Below are positions 26,909 through 36,785 of a stretch of 48,088 nucleotides of DNA, piece by piece. Made by a program: the position numbers and the translations under genes. Source of the stretch: Xenorhabdus nematophila ATCC 19061 (lineage in GTDB: Bacteria; Pseudomonadota; Gammaproteobacteria; Enterobacterales; Enterobacteriaceae). The notes beneath the pieces are model-generated. The model was given only the letters and a program-made list of their open reading frames with translations, had not been told where the DNA came from and did not search any database. Where the stretch lies: the NCBI RefSeq assembly GCF_000252955.1, contig NC_014228.1:1081832-1129919 (forward strand), in the 5' to 3' direction. Numbering within the stretch: the stretch's first letter is position 1; the number at the start of each line of letters is the position of its first letter.

Positions 26909-27505
26909 TCAGGTTATATGAGATGTACCGAGTTTCTGTTCGATATAATCGATGGTGATTTTGAAAGCCCCTTCAATATCAAAGGGTTTACTGGTTAATG
27001 CACTTCTTAACCAAATTCCGTCAATCAATGCCGCAAGCCCCTGAGCTGCCAGACGCGCTTCTGTTTTGGGGAGTGCGCGTCTAAATTCAACGCAGATATT
27101 GGAATACAAACGGCGTTCATTAACTTGTTGTAAGCGATATAAGTTAGGCTGATGAATACTGCTTGCCCAAAATGCCAGCCAGGTTTTCATTGCTGCGCTG
27201 CTGGTTTGGCTGGAATCGAAGTTTCCTTCAACAATCGCTTTTAAGCGTTGTGCGGGAGTGGCATTGTCAAGCAGGCGTAATCGACGCGCCACGGCCATGC
27301 CTAACTGATTCAGCAGATAACGCATCGTAGCTTCCAGCAGTCCGTTTTTATCTTTGAAATAGTGACTGATAATCCCGTTGGAAACGCCTGCTTTGCGGGC
27401 TATTTGCGCAATACTTGCTTCCTGCATTCCAATTTCATTGACAACAGTTAATGTTGCATCAATGAGTTGTTGTTTTCTTATCGACTGCATTCCAATTTTT
27501 GGCAT
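26909..27505 (-). CDS. betI: TetR-family repressor of choline genes
   Basis: 198-residue regulator. The N-terminal TetR helix-turn-helix ([27 protein letters not shown]) is nearly that of E. coli BetI, and the start [19 protein letters not shown] matches too. It represses the divergent betT and betIBA promoters, with choline as inducer. It is first in its operon, 36 bases before betB. Confidence 0.95.
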   Translation of the reverse strand: MPKIGMQSIRKQQLIDATLTVVNEIGMQEASIAQIARKAGVSNGIISHYFKDKNGLLEATMRYLLNQLGMAVARRLRLLDNATPAQRLKAIVEGNFDSSQTSSAAMKTWLAFWASSIHQPNLYRLQQVNERRLYSNICVEFRRALPKTEARLAAQGLAALIDGIWLRSALTSKPFDIEGAFKITIDYIEQKLGTSHIT

Positions 27506-27556
27506 GATCTTAGACTCAAAAAATCAATCATTCGGCGGGTATTAAACTTTTTTTTA

Positions 27557-27570
27557 ATTGAATGTTCAAT
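27557..27570. promoter_or_regulatory. Palindromic BetI-type operator
   Basis: ATTGAATGTTCAAT is a 14-bp palindrome (ATTGAA, TG, TTCAAT) in the 209-base divergent region, 52 bases before the betI start. Its sequence and position fit the BetI site known in E. coli. Confidence 0.65.
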
Positions 27571-27714
27571 CAAAATTAAATATGTTTTATTACAATATTT
27601 TTACAATGCGGAATCTGAATTATTCAATGTTATTCAAATTTTATTTTTAATTCATGTGGTTATATCAATTATTATTTTTATGTTTTTTACCCCCATTAAT
27701 GTCAGGAACTGCCT

Positions 27715-29751
27715 ATGAACATACCAGACAGTCCAAAAAACACGCAGAAGGATACACTAAATTCTGTCGTTTTTTTCTCCTCTGCTGGACTGATTATCAT
27801 TTTTTCACTGTTTACGATTTTTTATACTGATGCAACCAGTGTCTGGATAAAAAATACACTGAATGGGGTTTCAAAAACCTTTGGTTGGTACTATCTGCTG
27901 GCGGCGACGCTTTACATCGTATTTGTTATTTTTGTGGCTGCTTCTCGTTTTGGGGCCATCAAATTGGGGCCTGAACAATCCAAACCAGAATTCAGTCTGC
28001 TTAGTTGGGCTGCCATGTTGTTTGCTGCCGGGATCGGTATTGATTTGATGTTTTTTTCAGTGGCAGAACCGGTGACGCAATATATGCGGCCGCCAACTGG
28101 TCAAGGAGAAACGATAGAAGCAGCCCGTCAGGCGATGGTGTGGACGTTGTTCCACTATGGCCTGACGGGCTGGTCTATGTATGCTTTGATGGGCATTGCA
28201 CTGGGCTATTTTAGTTATCGTTATAACCTGCCTTTGACTATTCGCTCTGCGCTGTATCCTATTTTTGGTCACCGAATAAAAGGTTCCATTGGTCATGCTG
28301 TGGATATTGCCGCCGTGTTAGGAACGATTTTCGGGATTGCAACGACGTTGGGAATTGGGGTGGTGCAATTGAATTACGGCCTGAAAGTGCTGTTTGAGTT
28401 ACCGCAAGGCCTTGGTGTTCAGAGCGGTTTGATACTATTGTCTGTGGTGATGGCGATTGTTTCTGTGACATCCGGTGTGCATAGAGGCATTCGTTTTTTA
28501 TCCGAATTGAATGTGCTGTTGGCTCTGGGGTTGGTCTTATTTATCTTATTTGTGGGCGATACTGAATTCTTGCTCAACGGGTTGGTACAGAATGTCGGGG
28601 ATTATATTAGTCGATTCATGGGCATGACACTGAATAGTTTTGCATTTGAACGCCCGACTGAATGGATGAATAGTTGGACGTTATTTTTCTGGGCATGGTG
28701 GGTGGCTTGGTCACCGTTCGTTGGTCTGTTTCTGGCTCGTATTTCCCGTGGCAGAACTATTCGTCAGTTTGTGATGGGAACGTTGGTGATTCCATTCGTT
28801 TTTACCCTGTTATGGTTGTCTATTTTTGGTAATAGTGTGTTGTATGAAATTATTCACGGTAATCGCCAATTAGCTGAAACCGTACTGCAACACCCAGAAC
28901 AGGGTTTTTATGACTTGTTGGCGCTTTATCCTGCATTTACGTTCAGCGCTTCTGTTGCCACCATTACCGGCCTACTGTTTTATGTGACATCAGCGGATTC
29001 TGGTTCACTGGTTTTAGGCAATTTCACATCTAATCTTAGCGATATCAATAATGATGCGCCTAATTGGCTGCGGGTTTTCTGGTCTGCGGCCATTGGGGTA
29101 TTAACATTAGGTATATTAATGACTGATGGCATTTCTGCTTTGCAAAATATGACCGTCATCATGGGATTGCCTTTTAGTTTTGTCATCTTCTTTGTCATGG
29201 CGGGGTTGTATAAATCTTTGCGGGTGGAGGATTTTCGCAAAGCCAGTGCGTTGCAAAATACATCACCGACTCTTGTGCATGGCAATGGTTCTTTGAACTG
29301 GAAACAGCGCTTAAGCCGTATGATGCATTTTCCGGGAACGAAAAACACGCAGCGAATGTTGGATATGGTGTGTCGTCCGGCTATGTTGGACGTTGCGAAA
29401 GAGTTGGTAGTACGTGGTGCGAAAGTTCAGTTTAATGCTTTACCACCGAAAGACGATAAACGGCTGAATCCACTTGAATTGATTGTTGATTTAGGGGATG
29501 AACAGGATTTTGTCTATCAAATCTGGCCTCAATGTTATTCAGTACCGGGATTCACCTATCGGGCGAGATCAGGCAAGTCCCATTATTACCGATTGGAAAC
29601 ATTCCTGATGGAAGGAACTCAGGGAAATGATTTGATGGATTACACAAAAGAGCAGATTATCAGCGATATTCTTGACCATTATGAAAAACATCTGAACTTT
29701 ATTCACCTGAATAGGGAAGCTCCGGGGCAGACATTGATATTCCCGAGCTGA
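27715..29751 (+). CDS. betT: Choline transporter, BCCT family
   Basis: Inner-membrane proton-driven high-affinity choline carrier of 678 residues, equal in size to E. coli BetT. Twelve hydrophobic segments; the signature tryptophan-rich segment reads WTLFFWAWWVAWSPFVGLFLARISRG. The long hydrophilic C-terminal domain (about residue 520 on, with YQIWPQCYSVPGFTYRARSG) is the osmosensing tail. It is divergent from betIBA, so uptake and oxidation are controlled together. Confidence 0.96.
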   Translation: MNIPDSPKNTQKDTLNSVVFFSSAGLIIIFSLFTIFYTDATSVWIKNTLNGVSKTFGWYYLLAATLYIVFVIFVAASRFGAIKLGPEQSKPEFSLLSWAAMLFAAGIGIDLMFFSVAEPVTQYMRPPTGQGETIEAARQAMVWTLFHYGLTGWSMYALMGIALGYFSYRYNLPLTIRSALYPIFGHRIKGSIGHAVDIAAVLGTIFGIATTLGIGVVQLNYGLKVLFELPQGLGVQSGLILLSVVMAIVSVTSGVHRGIRFLSELNVLLALGLVLFILFVGDTEFLLNGLVQNVGDYISRFMGMTLNSFAFERPTEWMNSWTLFFWAWWVAWSPFVGLFLARISRGRTIRQFVMGTLVIPFVFTLLWLSIFGNSVLYEIIHGNRQLAETVLQHPEQGFYDLLALYPAFTFSASVATITGLLFYVTSADSGSLVLGNFTSNLSDINNDAPNWLRVFWSAAIGVLTLGILMTDGISALQNMTVIMGLPFSFVIFFVMAGLYKSLRVEDFRKASALQNTSPTLVHGNGSLNWKQRLSRMMHFPGTKNTQRMLDMVCRPAMLDVAKELVVRGAKVQFNALPPKDDKRLNPLELIVDLGDEQDFVYQIWPQCYSVPGFTYRARSGKSHYYRLETFLMEGTQGNDLMDYTKEQIISDILDHYEKHLNFIHLNREAPGQTLIFPS

Positions 29752-29769
29752 GTATAGTTTCCAATGATA

Positions 29770-29811
29770 AAAAAATCGCCTGTTATTACCGATATGACAG
29801 GCGATTTTTTA
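29770..29811. terminator. Bidirectional terminator between betT and the MFS gene
   Basis: AAAATCGCCTGT and ACAGGCGATTTT form a perfect stem around 13 bases, with A and T runs on the two sides, so it can end transcripts from both directions (betT plus, MFS minus). Confidence 0.88.
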
Positions 29812-29847
29812 TTAAAATAAACAGATCATTTTATTGTGTATCATGAA

Positions 29848-31104
29848 CTATGAGGATTTTACTTCTTCTGAATAATAAGCTTCAGGGTAAATTTTACCGT
29901 AGTAACCCTCTAATTGAGATTCTGGTATTTTTGATATTTCGACATATTTGGGTGAAAATAAAACAAGAAATGACATCAATCCCATTAAAGAAGAAAAAGC
30001 CAGCAATAATATGCTTATATCGTAACTTTCTACAATATAGGTTGCAGAGAGCATTCCTAATGGTATTGATACAATGCAGATAGCCAGAAATTTAGATTCC
30101 ATGGTATTACGGTGTGTTTCAGGTGTCGCCAGGCATCTGATTGAGGTGGTGTTTATATTGTAAATAACCAAACCAATACCGTTAATTAACATATAAGCAC
30201 ATAATTCAAATAATGATGTTGCAGTCGATATTCCGGCGATACAGAGCGCTATTGTGAATGCGGCAAGAAAGGCACTGTGTGCTTTGCAGAATAGTTTATT
30301 AACATATTTAAGGATGATAACACTACCAATCATCATACCTATTCCGAACGTTGCTTCGGCTATGCCTACTTGCAGCGCACTGAGTTTAAATTCATTGATA
30401 ATGATAATAGGAGTAATATAGGTGACTAATGGAACAACGGTAAAGTTAAAAAATGAAGCAACAATAACTAAACTTGCTTCTGTAGGGTTCTTAGTAATAA
30501 TTTTAAGATTTCCAATATGACTTTTATGGGGTTTTGACGGTTTTTCTTTTTGTTGATTTTTTATCAAGTAAAAGCCGAGAATTGATAAAAGAGACATTAA
30601 AGAAATAAAAATTAAAGCCCCCTCCATTTTTAAATAATGGATGACAATTCCGGATATGGCCGGGCCAAGGATGATATTAACTGAGTTGACAATGCCTCTG
30701 TATTTAAACGCAGATTCTAACTTATTACTATCGCTGATTTCTGGAAGAATGCTGGTGCCAATGGGTTGAATCAGTATGGCTGAAATTGAAGCAAAAATAT
30801 AGATGATGCCTAAAGTCAGATATAGATTGTTATCGATGAAATTAGAGAAAATAAAAAGTAATGATGTAGGGGCTATACAAAATAATATTATATTTTTCTT
30901 ATTGAACCTATCACCAAGGTTACTCATGAAAACAAGGAATAAAAATTGTAGAAACCATGATGAAAAAATAAACCACCCGAGTTGAAATTCCAGATTGAGT
31001 ACTTCAATCATCCACCATGAGAATAACATGCCAAATGCTCTTGTAGAGGATGTGAAAAAAATATCAGATATTTGATATAAGAAAAATGAAATATTATTTT
31101 TCAT
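29848..31104 (-). CDS. MFS transporter, probable exporter
   Basis: 418-residue protein with 12 predicted membrane segments and a central cytoplasmic loop (KNQQKEKPSKPHKSHIGN). The motif-A loop between segments 2 and 3 is MSNLGDRFNKKNI, and segment 4-5 carries FKYRGIVNSVNIILGPAISG, as in the EntS-like (MFS_3) drug/siderophore exporters. It is much more AT-rich than betT, with many Ile, Asn and Lys codons, suggesting separate acquisition. No biosynthetic genes adjoin, so the substrate is unknown. Confidence 0.8.
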   Translation of the reverse strand: MKNNISFFLYQISDIFFTSSTRAFGMLFSWWMIEVLNLEFQLGWFIFSSWFLQFLFLVFMSNLGDRFNKKNIILFCIAPTSLLFIFSNFIDNNLYLTLGIIYIFASISAILIQPIGTSILPEISDSNKLESAFKYRGIVNSVNIILGPAISGIVIHYLKMEGALIFISLMSLLSILGFYLIKNQQKEKPSKPHKSHIGNLKIITKNPTEASLVIVASFFNFTVVPLVTYITPIIIINEFKLSALQVGIAEATFGIGMMIGSVIILKYVNKLFCKAHSAFLAAFTIALCIAGISTATSLFELCAYMLINGIGLVIYNINTTSIRCLATPETHRNTMESKFLAICIVSIPLGMLSATYIVESYDISILLLAFSSLMGLMSFLVLFSPKYVEISKIPESQLEGYYGKIYPEAYYSEEVKSS

Positions 31105-31556
31105 TACTACCCTTATTTTTATTAATAACCGTGTTTATTGAACAATCACAGTAATGGTACATATTAAATTTACTTATGTCACTTTTATATCAGGTCAAGG
31201 TGATAGATTTGAGTGGTTTTTTGTTGATTAAATGGTGTTATTATCTAATGTTTTTTGTAAAATTGGTTTTTTATATTGTTTTAACTGGTGGTGAAGTTTA
31301 TCACCATACTTTTTGCTGTTATTTATATGGCAATTAATCATTAAATTTATTTGTTGAGTGTTTGTGTTGTAATCTATTTTTTTATTAAATATTCGTAATA
31401 ATATTTATGCTGACCACGCTATATAATTTCGTTGATAAATTAAATACTGCGTGTTGTGGTCATCGCACTTTATAGGCTCTCTTCCAGTTATACGTTCAGG
31501 GAAATTAATTCGCTGAATTTTGCTGAAAAAATTATCTAGAGTTTCATGATTTTAAA
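31105..31556. other. AT-rich gap between MFS gene and dinB
   Basis: About 450 bases with no convincing gene. It must hold the MFS promoter and the dinB promoter. TGACCAC near 31411 and GTGGTCA near 31456 form a distant 7-bp inverted pair of unknown meaning. Confidence 0.4.
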
Positions 31557-31572
31557 CTGTATATTTATACAG
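31557..31572 (+). promoter_or_regulatory. LexA (SOS) box of dinB
   Basis: CTGTATATTTATACAG fits the LexA consensus CTGT-N8-ACAG perfectly, with the preferred AT-rich centre. It ends 22 bases before the dinB ATG. Confidence 0.95.
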
Positions 31573-31594
31573 TATTTTGATGTGGAGAGCTCAA

Positions 31595-32650
31595 ATGCGC
31601 AAAATTATTCATATTGATATGGACTGCTTTTTTGCTGCCATTGAAATGCGGGATAATCCATCACTCCGTAATATCCCTATTGCCGTAGGCGGAAGTGCTG
31701 ATAGGCGAGGTGTGATCAGTACAGCAAATTATCGTGCGCGCTATTTTGGTGTGCATAGTGCAATGTCTACTGCGGTGGCTTTAAAACTGTGCCCCCAATT
31801 GAAAGTCATTCCGGGGCGAATGGCGATTTATAAAGAAGTCTCTCAGCATATTCGCCAAATTTTTTCCCGTTACACTGAACTGATTGAACCCCTTTCTCTG
31901 GATGAAGCTTATCTTGATGTAACGGATTGTCGTTATTGTCATGGCTCTGCAACCTTGATTGCCCGAGAGATACGTCAGGTGATTTTTAATGAATTAGAGT
32001 TAACGGCTTCCGCTGGGATTGCGCCGGTGAGGTTTTTAGCCAAGATTGCGTCTGATATCAATAAGCCCAACGGTCAATATGTTATCTCGCCTGAACATGT
32101 AGACACTTTTGTTAAGTCGTTATCGTTACGCAAAATTCCCGGCGTAGGTAAAGTCACCGCTAAGCGTTTGTCAGATTCAGGGTTGGAAACCTGTTTTGAT
32201 GTTCAGAAATACGATAAGTTGGCGTTAATAAAAAATTTTGGCAAATTTGGCCTGGCACTTTGGCAACGCTGCCACGGTATTGATGAGCGACAAATTTCAT
32301 CTGAGCGTTTGCGAAAATCGGTAGGGGTAGAAAAAACGCTGGCGCAAGATATCCATGAATGGAGTGAATGTATTGAGTTGATTGAAAAACTTTATCCCGA
32401 ATTGGAAAAACGGTTAGCAAAAGTAAAACCTGATCTCCGTATTGCTCGTCAGGGGATTAAATTGAAATTTGATGATTTTCAATTAACAACCCAGGAACAT
32501 ATTCATCCTTTGCTGGATAAGTCTGATCTGATGAAAGTCGCAAAACAGGCCTGGGATACGCGACGGGAGGGACGAGGTGTCAGGCTAGTCGGGTTACATG
32601 TCACATTACAAAGCCCACAATTGGAACGACAGCTTTTACTGGAGTGGTAA
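31595..32650 (+). CDS. dinB: DNA polymerase IV
   Basis: Y-family translesion polymerase of 351 residues. Catalytic acidic residues lie in [11 protein letters not shown] (Asp 8) and [12 protein letters not shown] (Asp-Glu near 103-104); the helix-hairpin-helix [13 protein letters not shown] and the little-finger domain follow, and the C terminus ERQLLLEW resembles the beta-clamp binding tail. The ATG at 31595 (GGAG upstream) matches the E. coli start; the frame is open six codons further. SOS-induced through the adjacent LexA box. Confidence 0.96.
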   Translation: MRKIIHIDMDCFFAAIEMRDNPSLRNIPIAVGGSADRRGVISTANYRARYFGVHSAMSTAVALKLCPQLKVIPGRMAIYKEVSQHIRQIFSRYTELIEPLSLDEAYLDVTDCRYCHGSATLIAREIRQVIFNELELTASAGIAPVRFLAKIASDINKPNGQYVISPEHVDTFVKSLSLRKIPGVGKVTAKRLSDSGLETCFDVQKYDKLALIKNFGKFGLALWQRCHGIDERQISSERLRKSVGVEKTLAQDIHEWSECIELIEKLYPELEKRLAKVKPDLRIARQGIKLKFDDFQLTTQEHIHPLLDKSDLMKVAKQAWDTRREGRGVRLVGLHVTLQSPQLERQLLLEW

Positions 32651-32745
32651 TTCTTAAAGAGTAAAACGGGCGTAGCATGTCATGTAGAGATAGATTCTCC
32701 CCCACGGTGGACAGCGTGGGAGAGGTATTATGATTTTACTATTGC

Positions 32746-34212
32746 TTAATATGACTCTTTAACCGGAATGGATTTCAGGATTGCAGTGAGTAATTGCCAA
32801 TATTGACCAACACTCTTGATGTGAACTTTTTCATCAGGGGAGTGGGCACCACGAATGGTTGGACCAATGGAAACCATGTCCATATCAGGGTAAGGTTTTT
32901 TAAATAGGCCACATTCCAGACCCGCGTGGATCACCATGATATTTGGGGTTTTGTCAAAGAGCTGGTGGTAGGTTTCACGAACCAAGTGCATAACTGGAGA
33001 GTTGGCATCAGGCTGCCAGCCCGGATAACTACCGCTTGCGATTGTTTCCGCACCGGACAAGGTTGCCAGAGAGTGCAGCATCTCAACGACGTAAGTCTTG
33101 CCACTTTCAATCAATGAACGAATCAGACAAATAATTTCCACTTTTTCTTCATTCATTGCCACAACGCCAACGTTCAGTGAGGTTTCTACAACACCTTTGG
33201 CGACATCACTCATACGTATTACGCCATTAGGCATAGTATTGAGTATGGAGAGGAAACGCGTTTGGCAATCTTGTGTTAACGCTGGTGAGGAGGTTGCGAT
33301 TTCTTCCAGTAAGAGTGTGAGGTTAGTTTCAACGACTGCATATTCGTTTTTCAGCGTTTCCAGATAGCTATCTTTTAATTGATGCAGTTTTTCAAGTTTA
33401 TCGGCAGGAACCGCAATGATGGAAGAACTTTCGCGAGGAATAGCATTGCGCAGCGTTCCGCCCTGGAGATGGATTAATTTCAGGTTCAGATCATCGGCAT
33501 GGGCTGACAGGAAACGGGCTAATAATTTGTTGGCATTACCCAGACCCAGATGAATATCACCACCAGAGTGGCCACCTTTTAATCCCTTGATTGTCAGTTG
33601 CAGAGCTTTGTAACCCGTCGGTAAAGCTTCACGGGAAAGTGTTAAGGTGGTGACAAAGTCAATGCCACCGGCACAACCCATGTAGATCTCGCCCTCTTCT
33701 TCTGAATCAGTATTGATCAGGATATCGGCCTGTAACCAGCCAGATTTCAGGCCAAATGCGCCATCCATGCCGGCTTCTTCCGTCATGGTCAATAATACTT
33801 CCAATGGGCCGTGTTTGACTGATTCGTCTGCCAAGACTGCCAAAGCAGAGGCCATGCCAATACCGTTATCAGCCCCCAGAGTGGTGCCATCGGCAGTGAT
33901 CCAATCGCCGTCGATATAAGGACGGATGGGATCTTGGGCAAAATCATGCTGAGTATCATTATTTTTCTGTGGAACCATATCAAGGTGTGCTTGAAGTACG
34001 ACTGCCTTGCGATTTTCCATCCCTTTTGAAGCGGGTTTTCTGATCAGAATATTGCCGACTTCATCTCGTTCTACATGGAATTCTTTGTTTTTGGCCCACT
34101 CAATAATATGAGATGCCAGTGCTTCTTCATGATAGGAAGGGTGAGGAATAGAACAAATTTGAGCAAAAATATCCCATAAAAGTTGAGGGGATAATGTTGA
34201 TAATCCGGACAC
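32746..34212 (-). CDS. pepD: Aminoacyl-histidine dipeptidase (peptidase D, carnosinase)
   Basis: Cytosolic zinc M20-family dipeptidase of 488 residues, splitting X-His dipeptides. Metal ligands appear in the order HLDMVPQ, GADNGIG, MTEEAGMDG, NTDSEEEGE, and the last in a HSPDEKVHI block near the end. The start is GTG 34212, which has AGGAG just upstream and gives SGLSTLSPQ as in E. coli; the frame runs on to 34266 without a ribosome site. Divergent from gpt, as in E. coli. Confidence 0.95.
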   Translation of the reverse strand: MSGLSTLSPQLLWDIFAQICSIPHPSYHEEALASHIIEWAKNKEFHVERDEVGNILIRKPASKGMENRKAVVLQAHLDMVPQKNNDTQHDFAQDPIRPYIDGDWITADGTTLGADNGIGMASALAVLADESVKHGPLEVLLTMTEEAGMDGAFGLKSGWLQADILINTDSEEEGEIYMGCAGGIDFVTTLTLSREALPTGYKALQLTIKGLKGGHSGGDIHLGLGNANKLLARFLSAHADDLNLKLIHLQGGTLRNAIPRESSSIIAVPADKLEKLHQLKDSYLETLKNEYAVVETNLTLLLEEIATSSPALTQDCQTRFLSILNTMPNGVIRMSDVAKGVVETSLNVGVVAMNEEKVEIICLIRSLIESGKTYVVEMLHSLATLSGAETIASGSYPGWQPDANSPVMHLVRETYHQLFDKTPNIMVIHAGLECGLFKKPYPDMDMVSIGPTIRGAHSPDEKVHIKSVGQYWQLLTAILKSIPVKESY

Positions 34213-34472
34213 GGCGAATCTCCTGTAACGACATCTTGGTGAGATAACAGTGGTAATTTTTGACATGTTGGGGAATTTTTGTCATCTGGCGTTATCCCAA
34301 TATCCATGCCATGCTTGAGAATATCATTTTATTTTCTGCAATGCGTCGTCAGAATGAGGCGTTACCTTGTTTTTGCTGGTTTTTGTCTATTCAAATCACT
34401 ATAATCTCGCGCAACCTTTTTTCCGCAAAAATCACTTTTCTGAGATATTCTTAGTTTCCGGGATCAAATTTT

Positions 34473-34934
34473 ATGAGTGAAAAATATATTGTAACGTGGG
34501 ATATGTTGCAAATACATGCCCGTAAATTGGCACAACGTCTACTTCCTGTAGAACAATGGAAAGGCATTATCGCTGTGAGTCGTGGTGGTCTTGTACCAGG
34601 CGCATTATTGGCGCGTGAACTGGGAATTCGCCATGTCGATACAGTCTGTATTTCCAGCTATGACCATGATAACCAGCGCGAACTGACCGTACTGAAAAAG
34701 GCGGAAGGTGATGGTGAAGGTTTTATTGTGATTGATGATTTGGTTGATACCGGCGGCACAGCGAAGGCAATCCGTGATATGTATCCTAAAGCCCATTTTG
34801 TCACTATTTTTGCCAAACCTGCCGGTCGTCCTCTTGTGGATGATTATGTTGTTGATATTCCACAAAATACATGGATTGAGCAGCCATGGGATATGGGCGT
34901 CATGTTCGTTCCACCCATTTGTGATAAACAGTAA
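34473..34934 (+). CDS. gpt: Xanthine-guanine phosphoribosyltransferase
   Basis: Purine salvage enzyme of 153 residues, converting xanthine and guanine to XMP and GMP with PRPP. The PRPP-binding motif is [15 protein letters not shown], preceded by the flexible loop region and [11 protein letters not shown]. Length matches E. coli Gpt. frsA begins 15 bases downstream and is likely co-transcribed. Confidence 0.96.
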   Translation: MSEKYIVTWDMLQIHARKLAQRLLPVEQWKGIIAVSRGGLVPGALLARELGIRHVDTVCISSYDHDNQRELTVLKKAEGDGEGFIVIDDLVDTGGTAKAIRDMYPKAHFVTIFAKPAGRPLVDDYVVDIPQNTWIEQPWDMGVMFVPPICDKQ

Positions 34935-34949
34935 GATTTTTCTTTTGTC

Positions 34950-36197
34950 ATGACTAAAAAAAACCTTTCAGAATCGTTGTTTAAACCTTGGTTTAAGCAT
35001 CGGGAAACCTCTACACTGGTAAAATTCATTCGCCCACAATCTGTAACTGCCAGTGATAGTATGCTTGGTGGGGAGCGCCGCGAGCATTGGTACCGTATGA
35101 TTAATTGGCTCGCTTGGATCTGGAGGGGAATAGATTCGCTGGAAATCCAAGATATTCTCAGCCGGATTGCTGTAACAGATGCCGAACGCAGTACTGATCA
35201 TTTGTTGGATACTGTGATCGGTTATCGCAAAGGAAACTGGGCATTTGAGTGGTCGCAACTTGCAATGCAGTGGCAGCAAGAGGCATTGCGTGCCGAAGAG
35301 GCAGAGCAAGCCGGAGCATGTTGGTTAAAAGCGTCAACTTTGTACAGTATTGCGGCTTACCCTCATTTACGTGGTGATGAGCTGGCAGATCAAGCTATTG
35401 TGCTGGCCAATAAAGCGTATGAAAATGCCGCGCGCTTTTTTGACTATGAATTGAAAAAATTGGAATTTCAGTTGGAAGACGGCAAAAGTGTGACTGGCTT
35501 ATTGCATATTCCTTCCCGTGTTAAAGAACCTTGCCCCACGATATTAGTCTGTGCCAGCCTTGATAATGTACAGAGCGATTGCTGGCGTTTATTCCGTGAA
35601 CATTTCTCTCCCCTCGGCTTTGCCATGCTGACGCTGGATATGCCTGCTGTTGGTTATTCCGCCAAGTTTACATTAACGCAGGATACTTGTGTGCTTCATC
35701 AGCAAGTTTTGCAGCAATTGAATAGCGTACCGTGGATTGATCATACACGTATCGGTGTGTTTGGTTTCCGTTTTGGTGCGAATATCGCTGTTCGCCTTGC
35801 CTATCTGGAACCAAAACTGATTAAAGGGATATCGGTTGTCGGGCCGATTGTGCATGAATTACTGCATGATGAAAAACGACAGCAGAAAATCCCGTCAATG
35901 TATATTGATGTGCTGGCCAGTCGCTTGGGTATCTATCATATTGACGAAAATAGATTGCGCTCAGAACTGGGTTATTATTCGCTGAAAAACCAGGGCTTGC
36001 TTGGCCGCCGCTGTAGTGTACCTATGCTGTCAGTCTATTGGGAAGATGATATTTTCAGCCCAAGAAAAGACTCGAAATTGATTGCAATGTCATCAATTGA
36101 TGGCTCGTTGAAAGCCATTCCTGCTACATCAATTTATGGTGGTTTCAATAAGGCTCTACACGAAATAAGTGTATGGCTGAAAGATAAAGTTTTATAA
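34950..36197 (+). CDS. frsA: Esterase FrsA (fermentation-respiration switch protein)
   Basis: 415-residue alpha/beta-hydrolase-fold protein. N-terminal start MTKKNLSESLFKPWFKHRETSTL is that of the enterobacterial family. The nucleophile elbow reads GVFGFRFGANIAVRLAYLE, as in the E. coli protein, which lacks a normal G-x-S-x-G. In relatives it binds EIIA-Glc of the sugar PTS and has been described as an esterase. It follows gpt by 15 bases; crl follows after 71 bases. Confidence 0.93.
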   Translation: MTKKNLSESLFKPWFKHRETSTLVKFIRPQSVTASDSMLGGERREHWYRMINWLAWIWRGIDSLEIQDILSRIAVTDAERSTDHLLDTVIGYRKGNWAFEWSQLAMQWQQEALRAEEAEQAGACWLKASTLYSIAAYPHLRGDELADQAIVLANKAYENAARFFDYELKKLEFQLEDGKSVTGLLHIPSRVKEPCPTILVCASLDNVQSDCWRLFREHFSPLGFAMLTLDMPAVGYSAKFTLTQDTCVLHQQVLQQLNSVPWIDHTRIGVFGFRFGANIAVRLAYLEPKLIKGISVVGPIVHELLHDEKRQQKIPSMYIDVLASRLGIYHIDENRLRSELGYYSLKNQGLLGRRCSVPMLSVYWEDDIFSPRKDSKLIAMSSIDGSLKAIPATSIYGGFNKALHEISVWLKDKVL

Positions 36198-36268
36198 AGC
36201 TAAATTTATCACTTGATATTTTTTAAACATTTGATACAAAGGTGATCTGTATATAAGGAGACCTTTGT

Positions 36269-36670
36269 ATGACTTTACCCGCAAGTTATTCTAAAAATAA
36301 GTTGTTAAAGCGTTTTTCTGCATTAGGGCCGTATGTACGTGAATTAAAATGCCAAAATGGTTATTTTTTCTTTGACTGTTTAGCTGTTTGTGTCAGTGCA
36401 AAAGCGGCACCGGAAAAACGTGAGTTTTGGGGATGGTGGTTAGAATTAGAAGCGCAGGAGCGGGGTTTTGTTTATCATTATCAGATAGGTTTATTTGATA
36501 AAAAAGGTGAGTGGAGCGCTGTGAGTATCAAAAAAAAGGCTGATCTTGACCACCTTGAGTCAACTTTACAGGCATTTCATAAACGTTTGGTCGATTCTTT
36601 TGATACTCTCAATCTTACGTTGATTCCGTCTGAAAACACCATTACCTTCCAAACGAAAACCAGGGGCTGA
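36269..36670 (+). CDS. crl: Sigma-S activator Crl
   Basis: 133-residue protein that binds sigma-S and helps it join RNA polymerase. Conserved Crl blocks LLKRFSALGPYVRE, YFFFDCLAVCV and EFWGWWLELE are all present. AAGGAGACC is a near-ideal ribosome site. Position between frsA and proB matches E. coli except that phoE is absent. Confidence 0.95.
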   Translation: MTLPASYSKNKLLKRFSALGPYVRELKCQNGYFFFDCLAVCVSAKAAPEKREFWGWWLELEAQERGFVYHYQIGLFDKKGEWSAVSIKKKADLDHLESTLQAFHKRLVDSFDTLNLTLIPSENTITFQTKTRG

Positions 36671-36690
36671 CTTTGGTTTTTTTAAATTTT

Positions 36691-36714
36691 GCGTTATGCC
36701 TGTTGGCATAACGC
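36691..36714. repeat. Perfect 10-bp hairpin between crl and proB
   Basis: GCGTTATGCC and GGCATAACGC flank TGTT, 21 bases after the crl stop. No T run follows on the plus strand, although T runs lie just before it. It may protect the crl 3' end, or act in the proB leader. Confidence 0.65.
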
Positions 36715-36785
36715 GTCTCTCCTGTTAAAACTGAATATTGTTTTTCTTAAATTATTTTCCAAATAACTATAATGGCAGAAATATG

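Noticed and set aside
32690..32725. CTCCC...GGGAG hairpin between dinB and pepD
   Set aside because: The stem has a bulge and no T run on either strand, so a terminator call is not supported.
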